DNA of 64,000 bases from the NCBI GenBank assembly GCA_032622095.1, contig CP136067.1:62508893-62572892 (forward strand), given 5' to 3'. The notes under the pieces are model-generated. The model did no database searches. It was given only the letters and a program-made list of their open reading frames with translations, and was not told the origin of the DNA. This DNA is from Siphonodentalium dalli (lineage: Eukaryota; Mollusca; Scaphopoda; Gadilida; Siphonodentaliidae). The translations under genes and the position numbers were made by a program. Position 1 is the stretch's first letter. Every line of letters starts with the position of its first letter. Below are positions 1 through 11,270 of the stretch, piece after piece.

Positions 1-1302
1 CTATAAAGAATAACCAATTATCACATTATACTACCCGTACATCAAATCTGAAATAAAGAATGACATAAATATATGACATTGTACTATCCGTACATCATGT
101 AGGGATTTACCAGAATGATATATATACTAGAACAATGTATATTTCAATTTACTGAACCATTGTTGATATATTTGATATATGTATGTACCTTTTTATAGTA
201 TATATCTATTTATATCAGACCTGTTTACTTTCATAATTTGAAATAGGGAGATTTAGTGAAAAATAGGGAGATTTTTTTCAATGTCAGTAACATGGAAAAC
301 ACTTCATATTTTTTAAATGCAACAAACAGTTTATGACATTTACATAGACTGTTTGTTGCATTTGGTTTGCATCTGCCATACCTCAGTTACCTGTTTCTTG
401 ATTTTCTGCATTCAAAGGCACACCCTTTCGGTAGTATTCACAGTTTAGTACATCTATGCACAATTAACGGCCTTGACACCGACTACCGAGTGTCTCTAAT
501 TTCTAAAATCACTGAATCATTGGGAATAAAATTACGATTTTTCGGTTATGGATCACGCTTTATTTCCAATAAGCCAAAATACAACGATTAAAAATATATT
601 TGCACACTATAAAAAGGTGCTCTCGAATAATTTTGTAGCCAAATATATTCAGTAACATCGGTGAATTTAAAGAGAATACGCATGGACATAATTGTTTGAG
701 GTCCGTTCGATTCGCGTTCTGTTACTGCGTATATATAAAACACGGAATACCACAAAGACGGAAACGGAACTAAAACAAACAAAAAGTTTAAATCGGGATT
801 ATAAATTTTATATCTATCTATATACTTTAATATTTATCCATTTATAGTTACTATACATGCTAGCCATAAAAACTATTATACTAAACCAGCATACACATTG
901 CCAATACGCACCATATTTCTTTCCGGTTTGCGTTCCCGAAATTGGAAATCTCATAATTGTTTACCTCGCGGAAACGCATTTGACTTAATAAACTTGGGGT
1001 TTGGGCAGCTTGTTGTGACAATATACCTGGTAGTTATCGTTGCCTAGTGTCTGTTTTTGAATACCAACACATACACCATTGTATGTCTATCATATTCGAT
1101 GTTTGAAACATAACTAATTTCTCTTTTCTAGTTTCCTATTTTCGTGTTATCATTTGAAAATCGTAATAAAATGGTTCAACGCGGGCCTTTTTTCCAGACG
1201 CGGCTATGCCCGAGAATCAAACACTTTTTTTTTTTTGCCTAACAGTTCATACATTATGGGCACAATATAACAACACACCCCTGAGATGTGGTATAAAGTT
1301 AC
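1..1302. other. Intronic sequence left of INO80D exon 4
   Basis: AT-rich sequence downstream (minus strand) of the last INO80D exon found. I looked for the next exon, which should carry the second cysteine/histidine domain with an RHC...H pattern, and did not find it. The rest of the gene probably lies beyond the left edge. Apart from a hairpin at 315-363 I see nothing supportable here. Confidence 0.5.
315..363. repeat. Perfect 16-bp inverted repeat
   Basis: The arms at 315-330 (AAATGCAACAAACAGT) and 348-363 are exact reverse complements around a 17-nt loop. No target duplication was recognised. It could be a small fold-back element or an RNA hairpin in the intron. Confidence 0.7.
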
Positions 1303-1306
1303 ATAC

Positions 1307-1534
1307 CCGTCTGTTTTCTTTTGATCTGTGCTGGCAGACTGACATAGAGATTGAGCTTCTGGAGATCTATCTTTGATCGCTTGTATGAACGATATAGCTG
1401 CATGGCTATCAACTTTATCACAACATGAGTTTGAACGGTAAGATTTGCGAGACTGTGCTGACTGGCGGCGGAGTCGAGCTTTCAGCAATGCTAATTTACT
1501 CGTCCTCAGCTGTAGACAGAGGAGCCCAGTAGGA
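1307..1534 (-). CDS. INO80D: INO80 complex subunit D-like, coding exon 4 (partial gene)
   Basis: This 228-nt internal exon lies between an acceptor (TTTGCAG, 1540-1535) and a donor (GG|GTATGT at 1306). It is open in one frame and encodes about 75 residues. These include a basic helical stretch (LLKARLRRQSAQSRKSYRS) and FIQAIKDR, resembling the helical segment of INO80D that precedes the second cysteine/histidine domain (in human INO80D an LCTYFQQKYKHLCRLER-type region). It needs two bases from the preceding exon, which exon 3 supplies (phase 2), and it ends in phase 2. INO80D is an accessory subunit of the metazoan INO80 chromatin remodeller in the nucleus. The exon was recognised from sequence pattern and phase agreement, not from an alignment. 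Confidence 0.75.
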
Positions 1535-1861
1535 CTGCAAATAAAACAGCGAGACTAAATGTAAGTACATTATAAATTGACAAATTAGACATCCCTGTAA
1601 GGCCTTACCAATTTAATTAGTTGGTTTACGAACATGGGACCCAAACAAATGTAGATGGAGGAGGGAAAGAAAAAAAAAAAAAACTCCCTTCGGGTTTGTT
1701 CTATCCGGTATGAATTTTCACACGACATCACTGGAATTTTGTAACTTAAAATGGACATGTTATTTACCCTGAACACTTTATTCAACTTAAACTTTCAAAT
1801 ATATTAATATTTAATATATTAAATAATAATATAAAACAACTGACTGTATACCTTCCAATCT

Positions 1862-2150
1862 ATCTATCTAGAATTACCTGTCAACTCCCCTTTCGGGTAT
1901 TACAGACAGGGTCCAGGTCTCGACTGTGGTCGGTGCTTTGGTGGGCTACTCTAACCTACAGCCGGGTTCTTTAACGTGCACATAGTCACCCATGTACACG
2001 GGTCAGCCATTTATGTGATAGGAAGACAGTCAGCCATGACTATATCACCCCTACTAGTAGCAATATACATGTACAGTCTATTAATATTATATTTATTTGT
2101 AATTGTACTTTCCATATGTGTGTATTGTAAATAAAATTATCCTATCCTAT
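1862..2150 (+). repeat. Interspersed repeat with ATCCT-type tail
   Basis: The segment begins near a tract rich in CTATCTAT and contains TTAACGTGCACATAGTCACC. On the plus strand it ends in AATAAAATTATCCTATCCTA, which looks like the short tandem tail of a LINE or SINE 3' end. It abuts the tRNA-derived SINE on the other strand. I do not recognise the family, and the borders are approximate. Confidence 0.4.
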
Positions 2151-2159
2151 GTCGGCTCC

Positions 2160-2400
2160 CGATCCGACAGCGTACCGCACTCACGACAACATACCTGGAC
2201 ATGATGTCGCCGTGAAGGGAAGTCAGTTTTGTATTCGGATATATATTGTGTGATCACGAATGAGACTTTTCAGTCGTACAACGTGGTAATCTGACCAAGT
2301 TTGGATTTTTGTCAGAATACCCGACCGGGAATCGATCACCGGACCTTTAGCACGATAGACCAGTACGCTATATCCACTCGGCCACTGACTTCCTTTATTG
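2160..2400 (-). repeat. tRNA-Leu-derived SINE
   Basis: On the minus strand, 2389-2311 reads as a tRNA-like head. Its ends GTCAG and CTGAC can pair as an acceptor stem. An A box (TGGCCGAGTGG, about 2384-2374) and a B box (GTGATCGATTCCC) are present. The wording GTCAG..TGGCCGAGTGG resembles leucine tRNAs. The anticodon arm does not fold normally, so this is the pol III head of a SINE and not a tRNA gene. The body runs to about 2160. Confidence 0.65.
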
Positions 2401-2831
2401 ACCAATGTCAAGCAACATAAAAATATTAGTTTTAAAACAAAAATATTTATAAAGATGGTCATTCTGCAAGTGGAAAATATGGGTATTTAAAAATAAACCA
2501 CTATAGCTTGTTAATCAACAGGAACAATAAAAAATAAGATGACACCTGTACACGTAAAATTACTTCTTTTCTTTGTTTTTCAATAGATAGTTTTCTGTGT
2601 TTATTTTATAAATATATAGACCTAAATAAAATGGTAATGAATGTCCTGTTGGTTGTTGTAATAGAAGCAGAAACGTCGTTTAAAATAAGTAAAAAACGAA
2701 CTCAATTTACAAAGGTTACAACCGGACATGAATGGGTGAAAACGAAAGTACAAAATGACTGTCTTGCAATTTTACCCGAAACGAAACGTACACGTTCCGT
2801 TCACAATGCGTACCTCTAATCCGTTACTAAG
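2401..2831. other. Intronic spacer left of the hAT element
   Basis: I see no gene or repeat in this AT-rich stretch of INO80D intron 3. It ends in ACTAAG (2826-2831), the left copy of the putative target duplication of the hAT element. Confidence 0.4.
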
Positions 2832-5800
2832 CAGGGATGTGCTCATGCCGGGCGCCGCCGGGCGGGGGCGCCCACCACTCAAAACAATCGCCCGGGAGTC
2901 ACTACGTTTTCAAACCGGTGCGCCCGGCACATTTTTACGATCACAACTGTACTCGCATTGTAAATTGTGTCGAGTTCTCTTGATGATAACGACATCTTGC
3001 ATGTCTGATGGCGACGACATGTTGCCGTCTGAGGTATTTTAATGCCTCCTATAAAGCACGTGGGGAGCCTTGATTAATGAGGTGTCAAAAGGTCTGCGAT
3101 GACCGGTGAATTTTATTACAAAGAGCCGACATAATCAAATACTTTCCGCGCGTGCTGAGCCGTAGGCACGCGCTGAAGTTAAAAGTCCCGGGGTGAATTT
3201 GAAACGTCCAGTTTCAATGATCCTAAGCCAAAACGATGTCGTTATTGAAATTTTTCACTCAAACTCCGAAAAGTAAAAAATTGCTGGATGATGACAAAGC
3301 AAAACCTGTCGATACTACTGCATCTGATAGCTCAGAATGCGATGGTTCCATTCAGAAAGAGAAGAAGAGAAAACCTGTCGATACTGTTGCACCAGATACC
3401 GTTAGACCAGAATGCGATGCTGTAATCCAGAAAGAGAAAAAGAGAAAGCTCCCAGAATCTGAACAGACAGAACCAAAACAATCGAAGCATGCCACGTCAT
3501 TTAAAACATCATGGAACAAGGATAGACCGTGGCTACTGTACGTGACAGATGTGGGCATGTTTTGTGAATTCTGTCGGAAGCATGATGCATGCAGCCATTT
3601 GACCGCGAGACATGGAACAAACAGCCATGTAAACGCCTTCGCTTAGAGAGCATTGTGGATCACGAGAAGTCGAATGCGCACAAAATTGCATCCAAGCTTA
3701 CCGTCGATAAACACCAAACGGACGTCAAGGAAACTATAGTTCCGTCGCTGTCAATGAACGACATGAGCAGAACTTTCGCATGCCTGTACTTCTTGTGCAA
3801 ACAAAGAATTTCGCATACAACAAACTTTGTACCTCTACTCGACCTCATGGACTATATGTCTCTGAATCTAAAAGAGAAAATTAGGATGGGGAAAAATGCA
3901 CACTACACAAGCAGAAAGTCAATCCAGGAAATGTTAGCGTGCATATCGTCAGTAATCGAAGAAAACATCATGGAAAGACTTCGCTCATCAGTCAGTTATG
4001 CATTGATGTTTGACGAAACGACTGATTGTGCTATTCAAGAGCAGATGATCGTGAGGGCTCGCTATGTACATTCAGGTGAAATTGTGACCAAATATCTCAA
4101 GATTATTCAGCCACTTGCATCATCCGATGATTCAAACCAAGACCTCGTAGTTAGACTTGACGGCAAGAATATCGGCAAGAAAGTAACTGATTTCGTCAAA
4201 AGTAAAGATCTGTCATTCCAGAAGTTGAGAGCCATTGGTACAGATGGGGCCTCGACCACGGCTGGAAAGTTCAATGGCGCAGTTAAGCTGATTATAGATG
4301 AACAAGAAGCTGACCAAACTAAATTTCCCGAAGTCGATCGTTGTAAGGCCATCGGATGTCACTGTGCTGCCCATAAGCTAAACCTGGCAGCGTCACAGGC
4401 AGGCGACAAAGTTCCATATATCAAGAAATTTAAGGACATAATTCAGCAATTATATGACTTCTACGACAACAGTGCCGTTCGTGCTGCTGGGCTAAAAGCT
4501 GTTCAGGATCTGCTAGATGAACCAGCACTAAAGGTGTTAGAACCCTCTTCAACACGATGGCTTTCTATTGGGTTATGTGTGGCACGAATAAAGAAAACAT
4601 TGGCCAGCATTATTATCAGCTTGGAGAGAGAATCTGAAGAACGAGGTGATGCCAAAGCTGCAGGTCTGAGCACGTTTATGTCGGACTTTCAATTTATTGC
4701 CACTCTACTTTTGTTCTGTGATGATCTGCCCAAAATCAACCGACTGTCCAAAATATTCCAGGACAGTGAACTTGATTATGCTCTTGTAGCTCCCGTTGTG
4801 CAATCAACAAGAAATCAAATCTCGAAAATGTCCGAAAGTGATTATGACGGTGACAACTTAAAAGAAATTTTGGCATACATCAATTCTTTGAAAGAAGCAG
4901 GCGTTAATGTAAGCTACAACAAACGAAATATTCGTGGAAAGGGTGACACTGAGAGTGAAATGGTGGACAAATATCGTGCTGACGTGAAGATTCCCTTCAT
5001 TAACAATATTATTTCAAACTTGGATAACAGATTTACCGATTCCGGTGTAATTACTTCATTCGGAATATTCAACCCTTCCCGTATGGACAAAGGAGATAAA
5101 GATTACGGAAAGAGCGAAATTCAGACCCTCATCAACCAATTTGGCAGCTATTCAGTTGATGAGGCAAAGGAAGAATGGGATGATTTTCGGGAATATATGG
5201 CATTGAACATGGAGAAGATGAATACTCGAGATGTTGTACGTGCTTTGACGGGGCATTCGAAAAACCCACTGAGAATGGTTTATCCAATAACATCACACCT
5301 GGCTGAAATATATCGAGTGGTACCACCACATACCGCAGACGTTGAGCGTGATTTCAGCCAGATGAAACTGATCAAATCATGTCTCAGAAACCGCATGGTG
5401 GAGGAAACGTTAGACGCGGTCATGCGTATAGTAATTGAAGGACCGCCCCTGGAAGATTTCCCCTTCCACGATGCGGTTAAACTGTGGGCAGACGGAAAGA
5501 ATAGGCGATTAAAAGTCCATTCCATGAAAGTGTGACGTAACTGAAGTTGTATAAACAAACATTGTAAATAGACGACACTGTGTATAGTAAAAAGAAGGAA
5601 ATCACGTGGGAAATATGACATGACGCGATTAGTACTCAGGCGATGATTGGCACGTGTTCGTGTGACGCTGTTGTTAGTTCTCGCCAAGACAGCCTTTGAT
5701 ATAATGCCGCCGTTTCAGTTTAGTGTACCGGATTAACCTGTTAAATAATTGGATTTATATAAAGAATATGCAGAGGATTCTTATACCGGGTGATTTACAC

Positions 5801-5978
5801 TGACTTTCAAATTATGTTCGCCCAAATTTAAAATATGAAATGTCCCTATTTTATGATAATTTGTCAGAGGCCTTGTGTTGTATTTTACACCCGAAATGCA
5901 AGGAAAACGCGTTTGCGAGCGCTAATAATCCAAATAACCCTCCCGCCCGGGACTATTTTGGGGATTGGCACATCCCTG
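2832..5978 (+). mobile_element. Near-complete hAT DNA transposon
   Basis: The termini are inverted: the left end starts CAGGGATGTGCTC at 2832 and the right end, read in reverse complement from 5978, starts CAGGGATGTGCCA. That is 11 identical bases, followed by GC-rich subterminal sequence sharing CCGGGCGGG. Six bases, ACTAAG, directly flank both ends (2826-2831 and 5979-5984). hATs normally duplicate 8 bp, so two bases may have mutated or the border is off slightly. The element carries one transposase gene on the plus strand and lies in INO80D intron 3, opposite to host transcription. Confidence 0.85.
3236..5535 (+). pseudogene. hAT transposase (ZNF862/C17orf113-like type), broken by one frame change
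   Basis: Two overlapping frames make one transposase. Frame 1 (3236-3646, 136 aa) has a lysine-rich N-terminus with an imperfect ~26-residue duplication (KEKKRK twice), then WLLYVTDVGMFCEFCRKH, the first half of a TTF/BED-like zinc finger. Frame 2 (ATG at 3589, to 5535, 648 aa) supplies the second half (CKRLRLESIVDHEKSNAH). It continues with the RNase-H-like core: D142 in FDETTDC, D219 in GTDGAS, then CHCAAHKLNL and STRWLSIG. The C-terminal dimerisation region has TADVERDFSQMK, with E near residue 587. All three catalytic acidic residues appear present. The frame change lies at about 3590-3645, and no slippery heptamer or consensus intron was seen. A one-base indel is therefore likeliest, making this copy recently inactivated or an assembly error. 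Confidence 0.85.
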
Positions 5979-5984
5979 ACTAAG

Positions 5985-6783
5985 AACAGTTACTGTTCAT
6001 CAATGAGGGCCAACAATAGGCCTACAGCTGCACACTTCTCAGACCAGCAACATTTAGAAAGACACTTCGTTTAAAATACGTAAAAATATGTAGAATTCCA
6101 CTAGATACGGCCGGATATGCACGAAACCGAAAGTATAAAATGGACTCGTTTATACAGTTTTTCCCGCAATCGAAATGGACACATCCGTTCGCATGGTTTG
6201 TGACTTAGTAGTTATTTAAGTGGCATTATTAAATCTATTGTTTATACTTTTACGACAGCTAGCGAGGGTGTGAACATTAATTAGTCTGGAATCGGAACCG
6301 GAATGAAACTTAGACATAAAACGGGTAAAGTACAAACGTGTTTCCATTGAAAATATATATTATTTTTTTTCGCATTTCGGGAAAAAAGTTGTCGGCGGGT
6401 TCGTAAACCAACTAATAAAATTGCTAACGCCTAAAGGAAGATTACAAAACAGTTGTTAATTATCTATTGAAATTTGGCACATACTATTTAAACTGACCCT
6501 CAATGTTTACAACTTACTCATTCTGTACATACTATCACTATGATTAATATAAGACAGTTTCAGAATGTAATTTCAGTTTGATGAGAAATAACTACGCCAT
6601 TTTTGGAACAAGCCAGAATGTAGATCATTAGCTGAAGGAGTGAGTAATTCTAATCTGGGCTCTCCACTGTCATAACCCTTTCTATATGAAATGGATTCTC
6701 CAGGAGGGATGTTAAGGAAATATAAGCAGACAACAGATAATAAAAGTGCAGATGGAACAGGAAGGAATCCTATTTATTGGTGG
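5985..6783. other. Intronic spacer right of the hAT element
   Basis: AT-rich INO80D intron 3 sequence. I see no gene or defined repeat. Confidence 0.4.
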
Positions 6784-6852
6784 GAAATGTTCAGATAATA
6801 AGTTCAACAAAAGACCTATGGTCGTTTGTTGAACTTATTATCTGAACATTTC
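6784..6852. repeat. Perfect 28-bp inverted repeat hairpin
   Basis: The arms at 6784-6811 and 6825-6852 are exact reverse complements. The 13-nt loop contains a further GACC-TAT-GGTC palindrome, so the whole 69 nt can fold as one stem with a single mismatch. It lies in INO80D intron 3, about 230 bp past exon 3, and would be transcribed with the gene. It could be a MITE remnant or a hairpin RNA. Confidence 0.85.
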
Positions 6853-7080
6853 TTAAGGGATAACTACTTATCAATGAGTGTTTAGAAAACAAAGGGTTAA
6901 GCAATAAACCCAACTTAACAATTTAATAAAAACAACATTTTTTGCTAATGCTTTCAACTCAGAAAACTAAAAAAATTCTTCAACTTGATGAAAATATGCT
7001 AAAATTACAGACTTTTTAACAGTATTTCTAACAAAGTCAGTGTTTAGTAGTCATGGAGATATTTGAATCCAGATACATAC

Positions 7081-7183
7081 TCTTCTTCCTCATTCATTTC
7101 TTCATCTGACGAAGCAACAAACCAATCATGTTGCCAAGAGATACGCTCATCATTGGAATCGCTTTCATCAGAACTCAGTAAAC
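7081..7183 (-). CDS. INO80D: INO80 complex subunit D-like, coding exon 3
   Basis: This 103-nt exon has acceptor TTTTCAG at 7190-7184 and donor GA|GTATGT at 7080. Its phase fits both neighbours: exon 2 leaves one base and exon 3 leaves two, which exon 4 completes. It encodes an acidic serine-rich stretch (LLSSDESDSNDE, then VASSDEEMNEEE). The position and composition match the acidic GLDWSEESGEE...SDDDD region of human INO80D. If the donor were ignored the frame would stop at 7044, so an alternative 3' end ending in that short tail is possible but not needed. Confidence 0.75.
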
Positions 7184-7186
7184 CTG

Positions 7187-8320
7187 AAAATGACATTTAT
7201 ATCATTCACAGATCGTCCTAGCATGACTCATTGTCAGTAAATATACTGAAGTTGAACGCTCTGGTATGGTGATATACATGTATTGACTGACAGAGGACAT
7301 TTCACAAAAATAGAAATAATAGATATAGCCTATACTAAGGATTTCAGCGGAAGTGGTGGACAAAATCCCAATTCCCGATTTCAACTGATTGGAGGCATTT
7401 CTGAGATTCACTGCAGATTGATTAAAGAAACAGTGAGAAGCATTTTATAGCACATAGTCAGAGGACAATATCACAGCATATTTTCATGAAATTCCCTCCG
7501 AAAAATATTATAGCAGACAGCATTTTGTATGTGCCAGCCATCTTGTCATATAAACCAAGCGCATGTTGGACGTGCCTGGGGTGCACTAATGTCAAGCCAG
7601 GCGAAGATAGCAAAACCCCTGTTTGGCACGACATATAAAGCAGGCCTATGTCTCTAGCTTGCAACCTTGTTTATCAGCGATTACATTTGACAGAAAGAAT
7701 ATTTAATTTCTAAAGTGTTCAATGTGAGACATTTCATAAAATAGTATAGCGGATGAGGTCAACATTATAGTTTAATACTACAATCTTCCAACTTTTACTA
7801 ACTGTGTCCTGAATAATGTTAAATCATTTACTGGGTAGTAAATTTTTTTAAACAAATAGTTGCGAGATAAAACTTGATAATTATCTGATACCCATTATTC
7901 TTGACTTCACATGTTGTTTATACTACAGGTATATACTATATACCTGTATCTGCAAAGAGAACCCTAAGATTTATGGCAAGAATTGGATTAAACATTCTCC
8001 CGTTGCAGACAAAAGCTTTCAAATGTGAAAGAAAATCACCAACACATGAACAATTATCAGACATGTGTCGACATAATGAACTAAAACCCATGTTGACATG
8101 TCATATTAGACCCATTCCCAGCCACCAATATTGACAGCCTTTCAAACTTATGGAATTTCAAAAGATGCCTGGAAATACCAAACAGCATTGATCTGTACAG
8201 TGTATATATGTTCTAACTTCTCATGTATATGTGCTTTGCACCAGCTAAAATATCAGTCAAGTTTATATGGGATACTAACAAATATCATGTGATGTGAATT
8301 TATAAATACATGTAGGAACA
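7187..8320. other. INO80D intron 2, unremarkable part
   Basis: AT-rich intronic sequence without a recognisable gene. ORFs here are short and lack features. Confidence 0.4.
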
Positions 8321-8322
8321 AG

Positions 8323-8900
8323 AGCATCACTAGGGCGTGGCAAAATAGGGCCATAACTCTGGTGAAAATTAGCTGACGGAACCCAAATTTGAACTTTACA
8401 AGTATTTTGAGCTAGTAAATTCACATACCATATTGCTAAAGTTATCATCCGAATTCAAAAATTTAGTACAAATTCCAACAAATAGGGCCATAACTCTGGT
8501 AAAAATTGGTGGGCGGAACCCTAATTTGAACGTGACCTGTATTTTTAGCCAGTAAACCCAGATTCCATATTTCATTCCATTCAGTTTAGACTAACTAAAG
8601 TTATCATCCGGAAACCAAAAGTGAATGGATGGACGGATGCCCCGACGGACAGACCAATACAAATATACGTCCCATTTTTTTTAGAACGGGCGTATAAAAA
8701 TCGATGACAGATGAAATATGATTAATATCATCGAGTTTATAATAATACCAAATCAGAAACTCAATAATAACATGGCAGCCAGTGGTGGAAATGTTCTGTG
8801 CACTCAAGCTATAGGCAAAACAAAAAACGAGAAACCGATCACGATCGGCGGATGTTAACCCATCCCTTGGAGATAGTAAATTACTATGATCAGAATCATA
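8323..8900. repeat. Tandem-unit repeat with GGGCCATAACTCTG motif
   Basis: Two degenerate units each carry GGGCCATAACTCTGG, a ...TTTGAAC... line and AAAGTTATCATCCG. A GGATGGACGGATG...GACGGACAGACC tract follows. At 8827 comes a block CCGATCACGATCGG that recurs at 28280 and, in part, at 23600 and 48856. The organisation is the same as in the other GACGG-tailed repeats of this window. No coding capacity was seen. Confidence 0.6.
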
Positions 8901-8970
8901 AATGAGAGTTTTGACGTTGAATTATAGAGTATACTGTTATGTACTATTATACACAAATGTACATAACTCA

Positions 8971-9563
8971 AACTAGAGGTGTGACTGTCCCAATGGGACT
9001 ACGGATACCCCCCTGTTTTTAAAATACTAAGATGTTTCACATGTCAGTAAACATTTAGTTAAAATAATAAAATAACAGTTCCCATTGCAGGTGTACAACC
9101 ATAACCCTAATCTTAAACCTATTGACCGAAAAATGTAGGAATAAAAGCTCGGACAAAAGTATACATGTTGCGAAAAAGGGGAATAACTCCACACAAAAAA
9201 TGTCGGACAGACGTCATAATCGCAGGTGCACAAGTTCCCATGGTACTAAATATCTGTGCCACGTTTTAAAAAAATTGACCGAAAAATGTAGGAATAAAAG
9301 CTCGGACAAAAGTATACATGTTGCGAAAAATTTCTAAGTCGAAAAAGGGGGGATAACTCCACCAAAAAAAGTCTGACAGACGTCATAATCGCAGGTGCAC
9401 AGGTTCCCATGGTGGTTGATGTCTGTGCCAAGTTTCACGGCAATTGATCAAAAAACGACTGAGAAAAACTCCGGACAAATTTGTGTCCACGGACGGACGA
9501 TGGACGGACGGACAAGCTGACTCCAGTATACCCCCCCTAACTTCGTTGCGGGGGGGGTATAAT
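8971..9563 (+). mobile_element. Pearl-like non-autonomous element, copy A
   Basis: It starts AACTAGAGGTGTGACTGTCC, as does copy B at 15090. It holds nearly two ~170-bp units (marker CATAATCGCAGGTGCAC near 9215 and 9385), then a GGACGG microsatellite. It ends in a hairpin whose arms are TATACCCCCC and GGGGGGTATA around CTAACTTCGTTGC. Copies A and B are nearly identical except for unit number. No ORF is convincing. The design resembles the pearl elements of bivalves (internal satellite-like units plus ACGG repeats). Confidence 0.75.
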
Positions 9564-10080
9564 TATTGGAATTTATGGGTCACTCGCATTTATATAAGAG
9601 AATGCACTGGTACAGAATCTGTAATGCTACACCACCACAGCCTTGGGTTAAATGTGAAAAAGGTGACCTGGACATGGAATACTCTGGTTAAGAGAGTCCA
9701 ATTTAAGTTTACAAGGATAATGTATCAAATTCTACCAACACCCATCAAGATAAAGACACCTCACTGCTGACCCATTAATATCAATTATATAGCAGAGCTG
9801 TCAAAAAATCACAGACATTGTTTATATTGATGCTGGCATCTCTATTAAACCAATAACATTTATAATGACCTCAGGCCATCTGTAGTGACTAGTCTACTGT
9901 TAATATCATGTGATGTGTATTGTTGAAACTTGTTTCTAAATTAGATACCATAGCTTTCTTTATTTGCACATTGGCATAAGAGACATCAGAAAATAATGTA
10001 GCCTTATCAATAGCTAAGTAGTCCAAAGGCATGGGGTGAAATTGTTGAATTGGGTTTGAAGTGGCTCCAAACAAATTTAC
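9564..10080. other. Intron 2 spacer with one coding-like minus-strand stretch
   Basis: A 68-codon open stretch on the minus strand (10095-9889) has a balanced composition but no motif I recognise and no convincing splice sites. Otherwise nothing was seen. Confidence 0.25.
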
Positions 10081-10455
10081 CAGTACATAACACAAGATTT
10101 TGGACCGATTTAAACCAAATTTGGTGTGGTGACTCAGGGCAGAGTTATAATGGTGTTAGTTTTTCAAATTTTGATAACTTTAAAAAAAAAAAAAATGGTT
10201 TTTAATTATTTTAAAAACAAATATTTTATTATATAATTTTTTGTTATTTTTTTTTTTAATTGAGCAAGGAATTCAATCATTTTTTTTTTTTTTTTTTTTA
10301 AGAGTGAATATTTTTCGAAAAAGGGCCATAACTCAATTAAAAATAGTCGGATCAAACCCATATTCGAACTCGATCTGTCTTCTTTTGTGCTGGGAAATTC
10401 ATATACAAAATTTGGTTCGGATCAGATAGAAAATATTTGAGTTATCGCACCATGT
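10081..10455. repeat. GGCCATAACTC-type repeat fragments with A and T homopolymers
   Basis: It contains phrases shared with other repeats here (AGGGCCATAACTC, TCGATCTGTCTTC, CAAAATTTGGTTCGGATC), separated by long T and A runs between 10180 and 10300. It looks like a decayed copy of the same interspersed family. Confidence 0.5.
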
Positions 10456-10512
10456 AATTGACATGTAAAACACATCTATATCACTAAATATATACTATGT
10501 ACTATGTTTACA

Positions 10513-10833
10513 TTAAGCAGCAACAATTTTAGATGGAATTTTCAAAAACAAATTACTGCTATTAAAATACATGACTTCATGTATTTGTGGTTGCAGATGA
10601 ATCCCAATCTCAGGAATAAATCTGTTCTGTTCTGAGAGTCGCACAGCCAGGTGAAAATGCGATGTCAACATGATGGCACGGAAGTTGTCTAGACTTTTGC
10701 TAACAACGCCGATAGTATCAGTGTTGTCATGTACAATATTGTGCAACATTGTGTCATGGTCTCATGAGCCACGGGAGATAGCATTTCCATGTCCCTTCTT
10801 GGAACTCAGATCGCTCAGAACTTTCAGGTGCAT
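10513..10833 (-). pseudogene. Unrecognised coding-like remnant in INO80D intron 2
   Basis: One frame is open from an ATG at 10833 to a stop at 10513 except for an in-frame TGA at 10764-10762. It encodes about 106 residues of ordinary protein-like composition (for example MHLKVLSDLSSKKGHG before the stop, and LDNFRAIMLTSHFHLAVRL after it). A CAG acceptor-like site precedes it at about 10836. I do not recognise a family. It may be an exon of an unlisted gene, a processed fragment, or chance. Confidence 0.3.
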
Positions 10834-10959
10834 ATTCTGGGTATATTGTCAAATATAAATCTAGTCTGTCAGAAACTTCAGAAACTGGATTTCAAAGGTA
10901 TTGAGAATACCAACTTTTATCTTGTTTTTAGAATATGGTGCATTATAAAGGGATTTGGA

Positions 10960-11270
10960 AAAAAAAAAATTTGGCACTTATGCTCTGGAAAGGTAAGTCG
11001 GACAAACACAGATGGACAGATTGACATACTGATTTGAGTGTTGCAAAAAGTTTTAAGTCGAAAAAGGGGAATACCTCCACAAAAACGTCGGACAGACCTC
11101 CTAATTGCAGGTGCACAGGTACCCATGATACTAAATTATCTGAGCCAAGTCTTAAAAAATTGACAGAAAATGTAGGAATAAACGCTCAGATGAAGTTGCA
11201 TCTATGGACAGACAGATTGACCATCTTATTGCTTTATATCCCTCAAGGGGGGGGGGGGGGGGAAATGGGT
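10960..11270 (+). repeat. Partial pearl-like element
   Basis: It shares TAAGTCGAAAAAGGGGAAT, GTCGGACAGAC and GCAGGTGCACAGG with copies A and B, and ends in CTCAAGGGGGGGG in place of the usual terminal hairpin. The copy is truncated or diverged, and no 5' end was found. Confidence 0.6.

Noticed and set aside
967-1034. Possible extra INO80D exon on the minus strand (acceptor CAG, donor GCGAG|GTAAAC, open in the needed phase)
   Set aside because: The encoded residues do not resemble the second INO80D metal-binding domain, and short open stretches with such sites occur by chance.
2311-2389. tRNA gene
   Set aside because: A and B boxes and the acceptor ends are present, but the anticodon arm does not fold. 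It is better explained as a SINE head.
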